Shown here: piece after piece, positions 8,063 through 15,985 of the stretch
Numbering within the stretch: position 1 is the stretch's first letter
Layout: every line of letters begins with the position of its first letter
DNA from: DATCJU01 sp036562635
Lineage (GTDB): Bacteria; Actinomycetota; Actinomycetes; Mycobacteriales; Pseudonocardiaceae
Reading direction: 5' to 3'
Assembly (NCBI GenBank): GCA_036562635.1
Contig: DATCJU010000081.1
Span: forward strand, 1-64,000
DNA: 64,000 nucleotides
Position numbers and translations under genes: made by a program
Notes under the pieces: generated by a model
The model's input: only the letters and a program-made list of their open reading frames with translations
What the model was told of the DNA's origin: nothing
Databases searched by the model: none

Positions 8063-8775
8063 CCGCCTGGGCACACCACCTGCCCACCCGCGTCGCGCAC
8101 GCCCTCCGCGCGCAACCCGCCGGAGTCACCGAGATCCCCACCTGGTGCGGCCGGGTCCTGCCGGTCACCGACCTGGCGCGGCTGTCCGCCGGCAGACCGA
8201 GCGACCCGGTCTGCCTCACCTGCCTCGCCCGGGCACCCCGCCTCGTCCAGCCCCTCCGGCTCCGACCACGAGACGACACCGGACCACTGCCCGGATCCGG
8301 GCCCGGGACACCGATCGCCCGGCGGCGGTCAGCCCGCCGTTCCGTGGACGAGCCGCAGCGGACCACCACCGGCGAAGATCAGCAGCAGGGCGAGGAGCAC
8401 CCAGCCCGCACGGGCGAGGAGCATTCGCGGGCTGGGCTGCTCGACGGATCGCGCCGGCGCGTCGAGAGCTTCCGCCCGCAGCACACAGGCCAGTGCTCCC
8501 GCCCACATCGCACCGGTGACCAGCCAGACCCGGTGGTGGAGAACCCCGATCACCAGCATGGGCACGATGAACAGCCCGAACAGGACCGTCCACAGCATGC
8601 GCGACCAGCGCGACCGCCGAACCTCCCGCTCCCGCCCGGACCGTGGGGCGATGTCCCCCGTCCTCACCTGCTGCCGCATGTTCCCCTCGGTTCGTGTGGT
8701 CCCGCCGCCCAGCAGAACCGGGGCCTCCGGCGTGACCCTGGCGGAAACGGTCGCACGGAACGTCCGGTTACCTGA
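8059..8775 (+). CDS. Small CxxC-type protein; C-terminal extent doubtful
   Basis: The open frame is 238 codons, but only the first 70-90 look like protein: VTAWAHHLPTRVAHALR, then a possible zinc-binding pair, WCGRVLP near residue 29 and CLTCLA near residue 54. From about 8329 onwards the frame lies antisense to a well-supported membrane-protein gene and its composition becomes low-complexity, so the native stop has probably been lost or the reading is extended by a frameshift. The GTG start overlaps the preceding stop. Short proteins with a CGR...CxxC pattern occur in similar small-gene clusters of actinomycetes, which I recall only in general terms. Confidence 0.4.
   Translation: MTAWAHHLPTRVAHALRAQPAGVTEIPTWCGRVLPVTDLARLSAGRPSDPVCLTCLARAPRLVQPLRLRPRDDTGPLPGSGPGTPIARRRSARRSVDEPQRTTTGEDQQQGEEHPARTGEEHSRAGLLDGSRRRVESFRPQHTGQCSRPHRTGDQPDPVVENPDHQHGHDEQPEQDRPQHARPARPPNLPLPPGPWGDVPRPHLLPHVPLGSCGPAAQQNRGLRRDPGGNGRTERPVT
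8329..8679 (-). CDS. Small membrane protein, unknown function
   Basis: 116 residues starting MRQQVRTGDIAPRSG at an ATG preceded by GAGGGGAAC. Hydrophobic segments at about residues 29-47 (MLWTVLFGLFIVPMLVIG), 51-67 and 91-104 suggest three membrane helices, with a basic N terminus on the cytoplasmic side. It is convergent with the four-gene cluster and overlaps the doubtful 3' part of its last gene. A longer frame reaching 9114 has no support. Family not recognised. Confidence 0.6.
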   Translation of the reverse strand: MRQQVRTGDIAPRSGREREVRRSRWSRMLWTVLFGLFIVPMLVIGVLHHRVWLVTGAMWAGALACVLRAEALDAPARSVEQPSPRMLLARAGWVLLALLLIFAGGGPLRLVHGTAG

Positions 8776-9097
8776 GATCGCTCGTCGGTCAGGTCGACGA
8801 ACACGCCGCGCATCCGCCGGGCGGGACCCGACGGCCGGCGCAGGGCCGGCACCACCGGTAGGACGACCGAACCGGCGCGACTTCGGGGAGAACCACCCGA
8901 CAGCAGGATCCGTCCCGTCGCAAACTGGTGTGGTCGCTGCTTCCGACGGCCGCCCGGAGTGGGGGGACTGTCCCGGAGGCGGCGGACGGCCGTCGCCGGG
9001 CCACCCACCGCGCAGCGCGGACACCACAAGCACGAAGTGACTCCGTTCCCGCAGGTGGTGGCGAGAAAGCCCCGCGCACGCGGAGTCGCCCGTCCAC
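8680..9097. other. Gap without a convincing gene
   Basis: Open frames here on both strands have arginine-rich, shadow-like translations and no ribosome binding site. I see no RNA gene. The 5' end of the leftward membrane-protein gene and its promoter should be here. Confidence 0.4.
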
Positions 9098-9140
9098 AGG
9101 ACGAAGCCCCGCACCCAGCCTGGGTGCGGAGCTTCGTCCT
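9098..9140 (-). terminator. Long hairpin terminator after the alarmone synthetase pair
   Basis: Two 20-base arms (9098-9117 and 9121-9140) pair around a three-base loop. On the leftward transcript all 20 positions pair if one G-U is counted, which fits termination of the operon that ends at 9147. Confidence 0.75.
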
Positions 9141-9146
9141 GTCGTA

Positions 9147-9452
9147 TCAGGTAGGCAGCAGGGCCAGTTCCTGGACCCGAGCCACCAGTCGGTCGATCAC
9201 TCCCTGGCGGCTGTCGGCCCCGCCTTCGAAGTAGTGGCTGTGGGTCGTGCGGAGGGTGTTCTCGCTGTCGGCGCCGAGCAGCACGATCTCCAGCTTCGGG
9301 TCGGAGGCGTAGATCTCGGCGTGGTGGCGGCGCTCGGCCTCCGCGTAGGCGGCAGCCGCCTGCGCCTCCTGACCGGCCGGGAACACCTGGATGTCGCGCA
9401 ACCGCCCGAGTTCGCGGTCGTAGAAGAGCAGGAAGTGCTTGATGTCGCTCAC
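9147..9452 (-). CDS. 101-residue partner protein of the alarmone synthetase
   Basis: A small acidic protein starting VSDIKHFLLFYDRELGRL and containing AEIYASDPKLEIVLLGADSE and TTHSHYF. I recall similar short proteins of unknown function in actinomycetes, with the same LIGADS and TxxHxxYF signatures, but no function. The GTG start overlaps the stop of the RelA/SpoT-domain gene by four bases (GTGA), and a strong terminator follows, so the two genes form a closed bicistron. Because single-domain alarmone synthetases are often toxins neutralised by a neighbouring gene, an antitoxin or modulator role is a reasonable inference. It could also be a target or sensor protein. Confidence 0.75.
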   Translation of the reverse strand: MSDIKHFLLFYDRELGRLRDIQVFPAGQEAQAAAAYAEAERRHHAEIYASDPKLEIVLLGADSENTLRTTHSHYFEGGADSRQGVIDRLVARVQELALLPT

Positions 9453-10162
9453 GTCACGCGCCTCCGCAAGTACTCGGTCAATCTACGTACCGCCTCGTTC
9501 AGCTCGGCCCGCTGCGCCGACGTTACCTCTCGCCCCTGGTCGAGACACGCGAAAGTGTTGCCGAGTACACGAAGGTAGGCAAGGACGTCCTCATCTCCCT
9601 GATCGTCCTTCAAGCCACATCGGAGGTGTGCTTCCAGCTCCTCCACATGTTCGGCCCACTGGTGCTGCAACCTGGTCCGCAACTGGATCTCCACGCAGCG
9701 GTCATCCCGCACGGTCTCCAGGTGGACAGCCCGGTAACCGCTCGACTGGGGCTCCTCCACGTAGTCCCTGACCTTGCGGATGGTCAGCTTGCGCGCCGCA
9801 CACTCCAGCCGCTGTTGGACCTTCCGCACGTCGTCCAGAGTCGGCAGCACGGCACGGCAGCCCGCGATGTCGCCCATGCGGTCCAGGCTCATCTTCGGGA
9901 TACGCCGGAGCTTGTTGATGATCTGCGGCTCCCGCTTGAGCCGCTGGGCCACCGTGCCGGGCCCCATCGTGATCCCAGCCGTCGTGACAGCGGAGCGCAA
10001 TCCCATGACCACTTTGGTGAGCGGCGCCTGGAACGACGATCGCCACTCGCGAAGAACCAGGATCGCATCCCGGTACTCGTCCTCTGACACGGTGAGGATG
10101 CCGCTGACGCTGGCCCACGTACGTAGCCGCTCGCCAGCCTTCCGCACCAGGCTCTTGCTCAC
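9449..10162 (-). CDS. Small alarmone synthetase (RelA/SpoT synthetase domain only)
   Basis: 237 residues. The synthetase fold motifs are present: MGDIAGCRAVLPTLDDV near residue 95-110, EPQSSGYRAVHL near 140, and CVEIQLRTRLQHQWAEH near 160-175. No HD hydrolase domain, TGS or ACT domain is present, so it should make, not break, (p)ppGpp-like nucleotides or use another pyrophosphate acceptor such as tRNA. The preferred start is the GTG at 10162, with GGGAG about ten bases upstream; a TTG one codon earlier is possible. It overlaps the 101-residue gene downstream. The N-terminal 60 residues (helical, with EDEYRDAILVLREWRSSFQAPL) resemble those of other single-domain synthetases found in toxin-antitoxin settings. 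Housekeeping stress signalling is the alternative. Confidence 0.85.
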   Translation of the reverse strand: MSKSLVRKAGERLRTWASVSGILTVSEDEYRDAILVLREWRSSFQAPLTKVVMGLRSAVTTAGITMGPGTVAQRLKREPQIINKLRRIPKMSLDRMGDIAGCRAVLPTLDDVRKVQQRLECAARKLTIRKVRDYVEEPQSSGYRAVHLETVRDDRCVEIQLRTRLQHQWAEHVEELEAHLRCGLKDDQGDEDVLAYLRVLGNTFACLDQGREVTSAQRAELNEAVRRLTEYLRRRVT

Positions 10163-10333
10163 CAAGAGGTTGCTCCCTGGGATCGATGTGGAACGGCGTC
10201 ATGAGATCACAGCCACCTGGCAGCGCCGCTTCTGACACGCCGTCACCGCTCAGCCCCTGTCACCCGGCGACTGCGCCCTTCACATCCAAGCCCGCGCGGG
10301 ATCCGGCTGTTCCAGGACCCGGCAGGCCTGGAG

Positions 10334-11722
10334 ATGTCCCGGGAAGACTCCGGGAATGTCCCGGAGGCGACGGGCGACGACGGCCTGTTGACTGGTGCCG
10401 TGTCCGATGATCATGGGGTGACGACCGGTGCTGGCGGGCGCCGGGCCCGATGGCGTACCGGCCTGGCCATGGTGCTCGTGGCGCTGGTGGCCGTCGTGCT
10501 CGCGACGGTGGCGCTGCTCGCGGTCGCCCGGTTCACACCGGTGCCGGCGCTGTTCCTGGGCGCGGGCCTGGTGACGTTCCTCGCCGTTACCCACACGGGG
10601 GCGGCTCTGGTCGCGGCCCGCCGCGTGCCACCGGAACACCGACGCACCGCCCGGTGGGCGCTGTCCGCCGGGACCGCGGTGCCGCTGGTGGTGCTGTTCG
10701 TGGTGACCGCACTGGTGCCGCCCACCCTGCCCCCGCCGGAACCGGCGATCCCCGGGCAGACCCTGGTGGAGGTGTCCACCAGCTCCCGGCTGGCGGTGAT
10801 CCGGCTGCCCGCCCGCACCCAGCCGGCCCGCGCACCGGTCGTCGTGCTGCACGGCGGGCCCGGGGTGCCCGACCTGCGGGCCAACGCCGAGGTGTTCGCC
10901 CCGCTCACCGAGCACGGGTTCGACGTCCACCTGTACGCGCAGCTCGGTACCGGCGCTTCGACTCGACTCCCCGATCCCCGGGGATACGGGCGGGACCGGG
11001 ACGTGGCCGATCTGGAGGCGCTGCGGGAACGCCTCGGCCTGGAGCGGATGGTGTTGATCGGCCACTCCTACGGTGGTGCGCTCGCCGCCAGCTACCTGGC
11101 CCGCCATCCCGACCGGGTCACGGCGCTGGTGCTCGTCTCCCCGGGGGCTCTGGATCCGGCCGACCACAGCAGCAACCGGGCCACCGCCGGGCTGACCACC
11201 GCACAGCGACTGCGGCTGTACGGGAAGCTGCTGGCCCCGCGGGCGCTGCTCGGCTACGGGTTGCTGCAGGTCAACCCCGCTGCCGCGCATGCCTACCTGC
11301 CTGACGCGGAGGCCGACGTACGCAACGACAACGTCGTCGGGCTCGCCGCCCCTGGACTGCACTGTCCCGGCGCACCCGCCCGGCCGGCCGAGGGCGGCAC
11401 CGGGTTCTACGCCATGCAGTACCCACAGTCGGCGACCACACCGCCACCCGATGACCCTCGCCCGGCCCTGCGCGGCCTGCCCACCCCGACGCTGATCGTC
11501 AAGGGCTCCTGTGACTACCTGTCCTGGCACTCGGCGACCGAATACCGGGACCTGCTACCCCAGACGCAACTGCTCTACCTGCCCGGCACCGGACACAACG
11601 CCCACCAGGACGTACCCGAGCTGGTCCGTGCGGCCGTACTCGCCTTCCTCGATCAACAGCCCCTGCCCCTGGCACCGTACCAGGGTGCTGCTCCACCCGC
11701 CGACTACCAGGGACCACCGTGA
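10334..11722 (+). CDS. Membrane-anchored alpha/beta hydrolase
   Basis: 462 residues. Three hydrophobic segments lie in the first 135 residues (MVLVALVAVVLATVALLAV, ALFLGAGLVTFLAVT, VPLVVLFVVTALV), then an extracytoplasmic alpha/beta hydrolase domain. It has the oxyanion HGGPG motif near residue 174, the nucleophile elbow GHSYGG near residue 243, an acid in KGSCDYLS and the catalytic histidine in GTGHNAHQ. HGGPG is typical of the proline-iminopeptidase branch, so a peptidase or esterase at the outer face of the membrane is likely; the substrate is unknown. It is divergent from the alarmone synthetase gene. A later GTG start at 10418 is possible, but the ATG at 10334 is kept because it includes the same membrane segments. 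Confidence 0.8.
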   Translation: MSREDSGNVPEATGDDGLLTGAVSDDHGVTTGAGGRRARWRTGLAMVLVALVAVVLATVALLAVARFTPVPALFLGAGLVTFLAVTHTGAALVAARRVPPEHRRTARWALSAGTAVPLVVLFVVTALVPPTLPPPEPAIPGQTLVEVSTSSRLAVIRLPARTQPARAPVVVLHGGPGVPDLRANAEVFAPLTEHGFDVHLYAQLGTGASTRLPDPRGYGRDRDVADLEALRERLGLERMVLIGHSYGGALAASYLARHPDRVTALVLVSPGALDPADHSSNRATAGLTTAQRLRLYGKLLAPRALLGYGLLQVNPAAAHAYLPDAEADVRNDNVVGLAAPGLHCPGAPARPAEGGTGFYAMQYPQSATTPPPDDPRPALRGLPTPTLIVKGSCDYLSWHSATEYRDLLPQTQLLYLPGTGHNAHQDVPELVRAAVLAFLDQQPLPLAPYQGAAPPADYQGPP

Positions 11723-11770
11723 ACGGCACGGGAACAACGCCCGGGCCGTCACGCCTTTCGCGATGTGGGC

Positions 11771-12175
11771 CTAGGACTGCTTGTCGCCGTGGACGTCGAG
11801 GTCCACGAGGTAGCCCACGAACTGCAACTCGCCCTCCACGTGTTCCCAGCCGTCCGCGCTGCTCACCCAGGTCAGCTGCCCGGAACCGGGCACCGGGTGG
11901 AGCACCCTGGGGCTCTCGTCGGAGCGCGGTGCGTACCGGGAGTGGACCGCATGGATCCCGGTAACGGTGCCGGTGGTAACGGGAGCGTCCTCGGGAAGCC
12001 CGCCGTGATGCTCCTCGGCGTGGGTGACCGACTCGGCGACATCGGGTCCGAGCACGTCCACCGGATACTTGCCCCGGTCGCAGGAGCGGAGCGTCCACTC
12101 GACGGTGTCTCCCACCTGGAACGGCTCCCCGCAGCACTGCATCTGCCAACCGTCCACCCACACCCGGATGCGCAT
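11771..12175 (-). CDS. DUF6578-like protein
   Basis: 134 residues starting MRIRVWVDGWQMQCCGEPFQ, a sequence opening that I associate with the DUF6578 family (MxVxVWVDGWQMQCCG, GDxVxW). The rest is a beta-rich domain with TVTGIHAVHSRYAP and LTWVSSADGW. No signal peptide. It is the last of several small leftward genes that follow the type VII toxin operon. An upstream in-frame ATG 16 codons earlier exists, but the chosen start matches the family opening. Function unknown; presence in an immunity-gene string suggests, but does not show, a protective role. Confidence 0.7.
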   Translation of the reverse strand: MRIRVWVDGWQMQCCGEPFQVGDTVEWTLRSCDRGKYPVDVLGPDVAESVTHAEEHHGGLPEDAPVTTGTVTGIHAVHSRYAPRSDESPRVLHPVPGSGQLTWVSSADGWEHVEGELQFVGYLVDLDVHGDKQS

Positions 12176-12274
12176 GCACTCAGTGTGACGCGATTGGAAC
12201 GCACCGTCACTGGTCTTCATGTCCGGTTTCTCGGCTCCTCGCCGCTCCGGACGTCGGCTCCAGGCCGGGGGACG

Positions 12275-12299
12275 ACGGGCAGGCACGTGCCTGTCCCGC
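12275..12299 (-). terminator. Hairpin containing a 12-bp palindrome
   Basis: AGGCACGTGCCT is palindromic and is flanked by GGG and CCC that can extend the stem with one bulge. It lies just downstream of the leftward gene ending at 12333. It could be a terminator or, less likely, an operator for the DUF6578 gene. Confidence 0.35.
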
Positions 12300-12332
12300 C
12301 CGTCATCCTCCCGGAAGCACCGGCACCATGAT

Positions 12333-12641
12333 CTAGCCCGACCAGTCCTGCATGTACTCCACCAAGGTGACGTCACCGATCTCGTCCCCACCGATCTCGG
12401 AGAACGACGCGACGACCTCGAAATCCGGTTCGTCGCTGAACGCGACACGAAACGGGTGTCCGGCGTGATCGGCGAGGAACTTCCAGAGTGCCCTGCCGAG
12501 AAGAGGATGCTCCGAGTTCGAGTCGTATCCCTCGCCCGCCAGATGGAAGTGGTCGATGCTCCCGTCCTCCCGGCGCACCGGCTTCCCGAGCGGGAGAAGC
12601 ACACGACAGGGTGGGCAGGTCAGGTAGGCAGACGTACTCAC
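12333..12641 (-). CDS. Small CxxC protein, possible immunity protein
   Basis: 102 residues starting at a GTG directly preceded by GGAGT. It begins STSAYLTCPPCRVLLPLGKP, with a CPPC pair that may bind zinc, then HFHLAGEGYDSNSEHPLLGR, ALWKFLADHAGHPFRVAFSD and an acidic end. The upstream extension to 12725 is not supported. No family can be named with certainty. The acidic, single-domain character and its position among small genes downstream of a toxin operon suit an immunity protein, but that is inference. Confidence 0.6.
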   Translation of the reverse strand: MSTSAYLTCPPCRVLLPLGKPVRREDGSIDHFHLAGEGYDSNSEHPLLGRALWKFLADHAGHPFRVAFSDEPDFEVVASFSEIGGDEIGDVTLVEYMQDWSG

Positions 12642-12802
12642 ACTCCGTTCCCCCGACCAGCGGGACAGTCGCGTGCCGACATCGCATCTGCGGAGGCGCT
12701 GCCCGGCTGGGGAGCACCCTCCCATACCTGGTGGAGGTGGGTTCTCCGTCGGCGGCCACCCAGTTCACCCGGCACGCCCGGGAAACCCCACCGTTGTGGT
12801 GG

Positions 12803-13195
12803 TCAGCCCGTACCGGGCTGGATCACGTCGTCGTAGTAGCTCACCCGGACCTGGGGGCCGAGTTCCGCAGCCAGTCTCCTCGCCAGCAGCCTGCCGCGCT
12901 CCTCCCAGCGGGCTTCTGCTTCCGCGCTGGGGAACTCCGCCGAAGCGGGGTCGTCCGGATCCCAGATCCGCTGGAATTCGGCATCCCACTCGTCGATCTC
13001 CGCCGCCAGCTCCGCCGACACGCCGAACCCGGCCACCACATCCCTCGGGGTGGCGTTGTCGACGATCGAGGGGTCTGAGCCCCTGGTGATCCAGAACGGC
13101 CCTGTCCGCCACTCCGGTGCGATGCGCACCGAGACCGGAGCGTCCTGCCAACCCACCGCCCGCCCCCAGCGGCTCGGATCCGTCACCTGCACCAC
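12803..13195 (-). CDS. Small acidic protein, unknown function
   Basis: About 130 residues, not recognised. The chosen GTG at 13195 has GGGGAG seven bases upstream; another GTG at 13234 would add 13 residues without a good binding site. It contains SVRIAPEWRTGPFWITRGSD, then a long acidic helix (ELAAEIDEWDAEFQRIWDPD) and AEARWEERGRLLARRLAAEL, ending RVSYYDDVIQPGTG. No signal peptide or membrane helix. Similar acidic single-domain proteins occur as orphan immunity genes next to polymorphic toxins, which is the likeliest explanation here. Confidence 0.6.
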   Translation of the reverse strand: MVQVTDPSRWGRAVGWQDAPVSVRIAPEWRTGPFWITRGSDPSIVDNATPRDVVAGFGVSAELAAEIDEWDAEFQRIWDPDDPASAEFPSAEAEARWEERGRLLARRLAAELGPQVRVSYYDDVIQPGTG

Positions 13196-13274
13196 GGCCC
13201 GCTCCCCGGTGCTGGTGGCCGAGCCGGCGCTCACAACTCATCGGCGCAGCGCCGGCACGGCCACGAGCAACTGC

Positions 13275-13721
13275 TCAGTCGAACGTCAACGACGCCCGTT
13301 CATACGGCTGCGACAGCAAGGCGATCTGCTGTTGCTGCCACAGACTGTCGTTGATGACCAATCGCCCACCACGACGGAGCAGCCACACATCGTCGTGCTC
13401 GACGTGGAGCAGTGCGTCGCCGGGAATCCTGGCCAACACACTGAGAACCAGTCGTAGCACATCGGTTTCCTGAGCCTGGAAGTCACCGGACTTGCTCAGG
13501 CCGAAGTAAACCTCGACCGTCGGCGCGAAACCGAACTGCTCCTCCACCGGATCCGGTGGGTCGTACTCCGCCACGTCGACCTCGAACCACCCGCCACCGC
13601 GCAAAGAACCCTTGGTGCCCTCATAGCTCTCGACGGCCCCCGGGACAGCCTCGACCAGGGCTGACACCACGGCTTTCGGGGTGCACGATGTTTCCAGTTC
13701 GAGCTTGTGAACAACGGACAC
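13275..13721 (-). CDS. SitI3-like immunity protein
   Basis: 148 residues starting at a GTG (VSVVHKLELETSC). The predicted alpha/beta protein with TVEVYFGLSKSGDFQAQETD, LSVLARIPGDALLHVEHDD and a C-terminal LVINDSLW resembles the SitI3 family, immunity proteins named from SitI3 of Myxococcus that are widespread near contact-dependent and type VII toxins. It lies downstream, on the same strand, of the type VII toxin operon but 296 bp away from it, so it may protect against a toxin made elsewhere or by sister strains. The family assignment is from memory of the pattern and should be tested with a profile search. Confidence 0.6.
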   Translation of the reverse strand: MSVVHKLELETSCTPKAVVSALVEAVPGAVESYEGTKGSLRGGGWFEVDVAEYDPPDPVEEQFGFAPTVEVYFGLSKSGDFQAQETDVLRLVLSVLARIPGDALLHVEHDDVWLLRRGGRLVINDSLWQQQQIALLSQPYERASLTFD

Positions 13722-14017
13722 AGATCACGTCCTACGGTCGACACAGGCTCGCCACCGCGCCGGAGCATCGACCTGCACCTGTGTCACGCGGGCCGAGCCC
13801 AGGCGCGCAACGATTGTTCCGGTGGAGGACGTGGGCGTGCCGGCAAGACAAGTTCTCGCCTCACCCTGAGGGCAAGGCAGGTCCTGCGGGGTCGACCGGA
13901 TCAGGACAGAACCGCAGCAGGAACACCCTGCCGGCATCGGCCACAGGATCGCCGCAGCAAGCAGCCACGATCACCGATCTACAGTTGATCCTTGGTTGTG
14001 GCTCCGTGCTCCGACCG

Positions 14018-14377
14018 TCACATCGGCATCGAGCGAGCGTACTGATCCAGGGTGTCGATGAACTCCTGATGCTGCGGCGTTGTGACCGGTATGAAGCAGC
14101 CAGCTCGCTGCAACATGACGAGGGCAGGAGCCAGGACGCCACGAAGGAGCTCGCGATAGACGACGTTGTGTGTGGCGCAGTACTCGTCGAAGACCCTGTG
14201 GGCAAAGGGTTCGAACAGCTGGAGGTCGACTTCGCTCATGTCGTTGGCGACCGGAACCAGCCCAGTACGACACCCCAGGATTCCAGCGAGCCCCTCCGCT
14301 GTGATGGTGAAAAGTTGACCGACTCGGAGAGCGGGACTCCAGACGGTCTGATCTTCGACATCGAAGATGTAGCTCAT
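14018..14377 (-). CDS. DUF6086-like protein, probable immunity partner of the toxin
   Basis: 119 residues starting MSYIFDVEDQTVWSPALRVG, with AEGLAGILGCRTGLVPVAND and ELLRGVLAPALVMLQRAG, a pattern that fits the DUF6086 family. The ATG at 14377 overlaps the stop of the toxin gene (ATGA), so the two are made together. A gene coupled directly behind a nuclease-like toxin is the expected place for its immunity protein. DUF6086 itself has no known function, so the role is inferred from position. Confidence 0.65.
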   Translation of the reverse strand: MSYIFDVEDQTVWSPALRVGQLFTITAEGLAGILGCRTGLVPVANDMSEVDLQLFEPFAHRVFDEYCATHNVVYRELLRGVLAPALVMLQRAGCFIPVTTPQHQEFIDTLDQYARSMPM

Positions 14378-14958
14378 TGCGCCCATTCCACTATGATCTT
14401 GACGCCAGGATTGTCTGCGCGCAACTTTGCGACCGCGCTTTCAACAGCGGCCTTGAAAGCCGGATCCGCCCCCGGATTGGTGAACCTGAAACCTATGGGA
14501 GCTTGCTCATAACCGGGGATATACTGCCGAGCATCCAAGTAACTGTTGAACTTCTTGTAGATATGCTTCGAGATCCACTTGTTGATGTCCGCCGCCGTGA
14601 CCGCGCTTTTCTCCTCCCACAGTACGCCGTTCTCGATGTGGTCGATGTCAGTGATTGTACGCCCGGGGTCCTTTGGGTCATCGACCACTAATTCGCGCTT
14701 GCCTTCCAGATTGACGGAACCCTGCGATTGAGTGTTATCCCGTTTGGTAGGCGTGGTGTTGTTCTGATCGGCACTTCGACCAGAACTCCCTACATGCCCT
14801 TGGTCCAGCTCCTTACTGATGGCTTGCTGCGCGCTGCCCACGCCCTCGGCCGCGTTGATGTTGCCGTGCTTCTGCGAGGGCTTTCCCGTGCTCTGCGAGG
14901 ATTTCCCCGTGGAGCCGTTGCCATCACTCCCACCACCAGGCTTCGTGGTTTTCGCCAT
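14374..14958 (-). CDS. Nuclease-like toxin protein of a type VII secretion operon
   Basis: 194 residues. The first 85 are low-complexity and polar (GGGSDGNGSTGKSSQSTGK), like a linker in a polymorphic toxin. The C-terminal 110 residues form a compact domain with DIDHIENGVLWEEKSA followed by INKWISKHIYKKFNSYLDAR and a final VKIIVEWAQ. D followed by ExK in a beta hairpin is the signature of restriction-endonuclease-fold toxins, so DNA or RNA cleavage is likely. Its base composition is visibly lower in GC than its neighbours, which suggests recent transfer. The upstream WXG100-like gene ends only seven bases before its ATG, so the normal one-piece effector seems to be encoded here as two proteins. 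Stop overlaps the DUF6086-like gene. Confidence 0.7.
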   Translation of the reverse strand: MAKTTKPGGGSDGNGSTGKSSQSTGKPSQKHGNINAAEGVGSAQQAISKELDQGHVGSSGRSADQNNTTPTKRDNTQSQGSVNLEGKRELVVDDPKDPGRTITDIDHIENGVLWEEKSAVTAADINKWISKHIYKKFNSYLDARQYIPGYEQAPIGFRFTNPGADPAFKAAVESAVAKLRADNPGVKIIVEWAQ

Positions 14959-14965
14959 GGCTGCC

Positions 14966-15667
14966 CTATCCGTTGAGGAGTTTGGTGAGGTTGGTCAGGC
15001 TGCTGATCAGGGCCGTGGTGTAGGTGACGATGCGTGCAGCCCACTTGGCCACCGCAGCGGCGATCTGCGAAGCAACAACCGGAACGGTCACCACGAGCAG
15101 TGCCTCCGCCGCCCACACGATCACCCGGGCCACCAGGTCCGCGATCAGGTCGCGGACGATCTCACGGGTCAGCTCCACCAGGCCGCCCGCACCCTCCGTG
15201 GCCACCGCCATCGCCGCTGACGCCGCCGCGAGACCACCGATGGCTTCCACGTTGTGCGCCATCAGGCTGCGATACGCATCCGCGGCCTCGCCTTCCCAGC
15301 CCGGCAGGTCGTTGTCGAGGTGCGAGCGCAGGTCCTCCGCCATGGAGTGGAGCTCGGAGGCCATGTTGTTCCAGGTCGCAGCATGGGACTGCACCACATC
15401 GGGCTTGCCAGTCAGCTCGTCCAGCATTTCCCGCAGTGGTTCGAAGTACTCCATGGCCCAGCCCAGACCGTTGGCCAGCAGGGCACCGAACGGGTCCATC
15501 AGGCTCGTCCCGACCTCGACCCCCAGCGCGGCACCGGCCAGGAGGTCGTCGACCCAACCCTCGCTCTGGATGGCCTGGACCAGGCCCTCGATGCTGTCCG
15601 CCAGGCCGGACCCGGTCCACGGCTTGCGGGACGACTCGACCGGAGCGATCAACGAGTTCTCGGTCAT
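14966..15667 (-). CDS. WXG100-like type VII secretion target
   Basis: 233 residues. A helical ESX-type domain spans residues 85-165 with the turn GWEGEAADAYR (W-x-G) between two long helices (WNNMASELHSMAEDLRSHL and then SLMAHNVEAIGGLAAASAAM). The C-terminal 70 residues are hydrophobic (VIVWAAEALLVVTVPVVASQ) and may insert into a membrane. Such proteins are N-terminal delivery modules of type VII toxins. The start overlaps the stop of the EspC-like gene by four bases, and the toxin gene begins seven bases after its stop. No ESX core components (EccB, EccC, EccD, MycP) are in the window, so secretion would depend on a locus elsewhere. Confidence 0.8.
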   Translation of the reverse strand: MTENSLIAPVESSRKPWTGSGLADSIEGLVQAIQSEGWVDDLLAGAALGVEVGTSLMDPFGALLANGLGWAMEYFEPLREMLDELTGKPDVVQSHAATWNNMASELHSMAEDLRSHLDNDLPGWEGEAADAYRSLMAHNVEAIGGLAAASAAMAVATEGAGGLVELTREIVRDLIADLVARVIVWAAEALLVVTVPVVASQIAAAVAKWAARIVTYTTALISSLTNLTKLLNG

Positions 15668-15984
15668 GACGACCCCTCACCGCCGGCCGAGCGGATCAGG
15701 CCGGCGTTCGTGTACTCGAGATCCTCGTACTCGTTCGCGGTGGCCTGCAGCTCCTGCGCCGCCAGGGCGAGGTTCTCCTCCGCACGCGCGAGGAGTTCGT
15801 CCTGCTTGACGTGCCGTTCCTCGAGCACACCGGCGATCCAGCCACACAGCAGCCCGTAGGCTTGGTCGTCCCGCGCGATATGCGCGCTGGCGGCCTTCAC
15901 CGCGGCGAACCGTTCCTTGATCGCCTCCAGGTTGCGCGCATGAGCGCGCAGCTGCTCGACATCGACGTGGTACCCGTCCGCCAT
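15664..15984 (-). CDS. EspC-like (DUF2580) ESX secretion-associated protein
   Basis: 106 residues, starting MADGYHVDVEQLRAHARNLE. Two amphipathic helices are separated by a short turn, and the tail YEDLEYTNAGLIRSAGG contains a YxxxD/E-like signal. This is the length and layout of EspC/DUF2580 proteins, small helical partners co-secreted or acting as chaperones with type VII substrates. The ATG at 15984 lies one base after the YbaB-like stop, and the gene overlaps the WXG100-like gene by four bases. The longer frame that opens at 16179 runs antisense-like into the previous gene and is not real. Confidence 0.8.
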   Translation of the reverse strand: MADGYHVDVEQLRAHARNLEAIKERFAAVKAASAHIARDDQAYGLLCGWIAGVLEERHVKQDELLARAEENLALAAQELQATANEYEDLEYTNAGLIRSAGGEGSS

Positions 15985-15985
15985 G

